From an uncultured Burkholderiales bacterium (GTDB taxonomy: Bacteria; Pseudomonadota; Gammaproteobacteria; Burkholderiales; Burkholderiaceae_C): a stretch of DNA of 6,527 nucleotides. Below are positions 5,401 to 6,527 of this stretch, piece by piece. Under the pieces are notes generated by a model. That model was not told the DNA's origin. It made no database searches and saw only the letters and a program-made list of their open reading frames with translations. Numbering within the stretch: the stretch's first letter is position 1; every line of letters begins with the position of its first letter. Made by a program: the position numbers and the translations under genes. Location: the NCBI GenBank assembly GCA_903926695.1, contig CAIYKK010000046.1, forward strand, positions 1-6,527, read 5' to 3'.

Positions 5401-6527
5401 CGTGGCGCAGGCGCAAGGGCGCTTTGGCGGGCGGTGCAGCGTCTAGCGCCCCAGCGCCGACCAGCTGATAAACATAGCGCAGCCCGCCCCGATAGGCGAC
5501 GATTTCGGTGTCGTGCGGCTGCTGGCTTTCGGCCAGAATGAAGCGCCAGGCGTCGCCCGAGGCGGCATCGCCGGGCGCCAGATCAATCAGGCGCGTGGAA
5601 ATATGCGGCATTTCACGCGCCATCACCCGGCACGGCCCCAGCGCCAAGGCGCGTTCGGGGTGGCGCACCGGCTCGCCCATGACGCACTGGCAGGACGCGG
5701 TGACGATGCTCAAGCTCATGGCGTGCGTGATGTCCAGCCCCGCAATCGCCTTGGCCATGAACACCAGACTGTCAAAAGCGAGCGTTTGCGCGGCCACGCC
5801 TTGGCGCGTCTCGCCCGGCATCGTGTCCAGCGCCCAGAGGTGCAGGATGGACTCGGGCAGGCGCTCCTCCTGCGCCAGCGCCTTGAACAGTTTGACGTAA
5901 TCGTCAACGTCGGCGGGCGCCAGCGTGAAGCTGCCATCGGCCCGCTTGGCAAAATAGTCGCCGGGATGCACCAGCGTGACTTTGCCGCCTGCCGCCGTCA
6001 ATTGCCCTGCCATGCGGCTGGCCAGCGCCGAGTCGCTGCCAAAAATCAGCCACTGACGGCCCGGCTGCGCGGCATGGGCCAAGGCTGGCGCAGGCGTCCA
6101 TTGCGGCGTCAGAAACCAGTCGTCGAAAGAAGCCAGGCGCTGCAGGGCGGGCGGCTTGGGCGGACGGCTGTCAAGCGCTTTTTCTGGGGATTTTTGCGGG
6201 GGATTTTCTGGCTGATTTTCAAGCTGAAGATGCGCGGGCGCGCCCGGCTCAATCCAGTGGCGCTGATGCTCAAAAGCGTAGGTCGGCAACGAAATGCGCC
6301 GCCCCTGCGCAAAGCCGCGCACCGCCTCCCACGCCGGTGTCACGCCACGCGTCCAGAGCAGGCTCACGGCGGCAAGCATCAGCGCGAGGTCAGCGCCGAG
6401 TTCGCGGGTCGGGCCGGTCGATGGCAAAATCGTTCGCGGCTGGCCCCGGCTGTTTTGGCGCGCCAGCGCGCACAAGCCTTGACCCGGCCCGGCTTCAATA
6501 AACACCGTCTCCGGCGCCCACTTCAGC
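2435..6527 (-). CDS. Type I polyketide synthase, terminal module: AT(end)-KR-DH-carrier-TE (5' end outside window)
   Basis: The frame is open across the right edge; 1363 residues are visible, counted here from the first full codon at 6526. The GTG at 6503-6505 is internal. Domains in order: (1) Acyltransferase end, V-F-I-E-A-G-P-G-Q-G (8-17) and the post-AT Y-A-F-E-H-Q-R-H-W (83-91). (2) Ketoreductase, ~135-575, with T-G-G-L-G-D-I-A (382-389), L-E-D loop (484-486), Lys504, Ser528, Asn545, but Asp541 where catalytic Tyr belongs. (3) Dehydratase, ~591-857, with H-x-x-x-G-x-x-x-x-P from His621, F-G-P-R-W (736-740), and H-P-A-L-A-D ending at Asp778 but Thr782 in place of Gln/His. (4) Ala/Pro linker with an APV repeat (~918-937). 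(5) Carrier, ~959-1028, D-D-F-F-G-L-G-G-H-S-L, phosphopantetheine on Ser991. (6) Thioesterase, ~1085-1332, G-F-S-G-G with Ser1158, Asp1185, His1311. It extends a polyketide chain on the carrier, and the TE releases it by hydrolysis or cyclisation. KR before DH is not the usual order. The carrier looks peptidyl-like, suggesting a PKS/NRPS hybrid. The product cannot be deduced. Confidence 0.93.
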   Translation of the reverse strand, partial: LKWAPETVFIEAGPGQGLCALARQNSRGQPRTILPSTGPTRELGADLALMLAAVSLLWTRGVTPAWEAVRGFAQGRRISLPTYAFEHQRHWIEPGAPAHLQLENQPENPPQKSPEKALDSRPPKPPALQRLASFDDWFLTPQWTPAPALAHAAQPGRQWLIFGSDSALASRMAGQLTAAGGKVTLVHPGDYFAKRADGSFTLAPADVDDYVKLFKALAQEERLPESILHLWALDTMPGETRQGVAAQTLAFDSLVFMAKAIAGLDITHAMSLSIVTASCQCVMGEPVRHPERALALGPCRVMAREMPHISTRLIDLAPGDAASGDAWRFILAESQQPHDTEIVAYRGGLRYVYQLVGAGALDAAPPAKAPLRLRHGGAYLITGGLGDIALDLAEFLLKTKKVRLALVSRRVLPPKASWPALAASDDFSPETQIIRRLVAFGRLGGQVLVFSADVADRAAMIQVVSECWRQWGAVHGVFHAAGVLEDGPIATKTPESMQRVLRPKVAGAQVLNALFPPGGLDIFAVFSSTSASLGMAGQVDDTAANAFLTALAASRADGLSIQWGIWGDQGMAARAYGRANPGAGSASPGSHPLLGVQVEKTNGAVFEATYAAKSLWVLGEHMLGGRPVLPGTAYIEIARAAMARLHGSSAIEIRALSFDAAMVFEPGGARVVRTRLHFTGEAYDFFVQSRGLSDQRWIEHARARVSVFLGSLDAAPPAPAGLWHQGEIAQEHAISFGPRWRCIALMQLTERGGTAQMALAERFAGDLADYLCHPALADMATTFGLHLLGAQEPGASLFVPLSVDRIRLVVPLRRQLISRVTLKNQPDHRLAAFDVGLHALDGSPLATFEGFCLGRVPIESISPPPDQPPLEPTLADAMLSCGLRGDDAPGLFERIFSGAGRDVAVSSIALDALQRALAPVAPVAPVAPAALAAPAAPRAATGPAVSASANQAAGSAALNPVERAIADVWRELLWVEKVERGDDFFGLGGHSLTAVRLFAWLHKQFGVDLPLATLFRAPTLGALAALVENGGRQPSSATAPATAPALALQAPPSALAADASPTAAAPPAHPAWSPLVMICRGKPGRKPLFLVHGAGGNVLIFKILSDQLGPDQPVYGLQAQGVDGRLPVQTSIEAMAAQYVEAVRSVDPDGPYRLGGFSGGGVIAFEMAQQLTAAGARIALLGMIDTLSPTAARRPLSWYMRLRLSWSLKFGKNRKDPAELRRMGLREAVLTARVREKLAHGEPLTPELVEFHLWNNYIEVQDRYHPQLYAGPVVLFRAAECLGHYLAAGKRLGWEDFVQGEIRVTTVDGNHLAVMVMPGVAKVVEGFRRELALLDEAKEVQLGNRAIAFASEPEHPRAILLNR
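3742..3777. repeat. Four perfect 9-bp tandem repeats inside the synthase linker
   Basis: The unit CTGGCGCAA occurs four times end to end (3742-3750, 3751-3759, 3760-3768, 3769-3777). Being nine bases long it keeps the frame and encodes Ala-Pro-Val repeats in the flexible linker between dehydratase and carrier. Copy number could vary by slippage without breaking the gene. Confidence 0.85.

Noticed and set aside
4013..5446. Several other plus-strand frames of 130-201 codons opposite the synthase
   Set aside because: All lie inside the conserved KR-DH coding region, overlap each other and have low-complexity Arg/Pro/Ala-rich translations.

Overview
The window looks like chromosomal DNA from a GC-rich proteobacterium. 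Burkholderiales is my best guess, from the composition of the flanking genes and the style of the azoreductase; this is inference, not a database match. Two GC-rich flanks (60-base sample lines of 62-68% GC) enclose a clearly AT-rich stretch (sample lines of 28-40% GC, about 381-1821) and a gene of intermediate composition (sample line 48% GC, 1822-2238).

Layout from left to right. (1) 1-331, plus strand: the C-terminal part of an FMN-dependent NADH-azoreductase (AzoR family). (2) 351-377: a clear factor-independent terminator that can serve both azoR and the gene converging on it. (3) 437-1756, minus strand: an AT-rich gene for a 439-residue protein of unknown function, whose N-terminal third resembles a HEPN-like helical family. 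(4) 1822-2238, minus strand: a small protein of the DUF1877 (YfbM-like) type. (5) 2239-2434: an intergenic stretch with two inverted repeats and the probable terminator of the next gene. (6) 2435-6527, minus strand: the C-terminal 1363 residues of a very large polyketide synthase (or PKS part of a PKS/NRPS hybrid). Its order is end of acyltransferase, ketoreductase, dehydratase, carrier protein, thioesterase. The 5' end of this gene lies beyond the right edge.

The megasynthase fragment is a chain-terminating module. The carrier has the DDFFxLGGHSL form usual for peptidyl/aryl carriers in hybrid systems, and a type I thioesterase with an intact Ser-Asp-His set would release the product. The reductive part is odd: KR precedes DH, and the KR has Asp where the catalytic Tyr should be, with the other catalytic residues at canonical spacing. 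The last Gly of its NADPH motif is also changed, and the second DH motif lacks the usual Gln/His. The module may therefore do little or no beta-carbon processing.

The two genes between azoR and the synthase are not evidently part of the biosynthetic pathway. Their composition and type (HEPN-like unknown, DUF1877) suggest accessory cargo inserted beside the cluster. I see no transposase, integrase, tRNA, rRNA or CRISPR array in the window.
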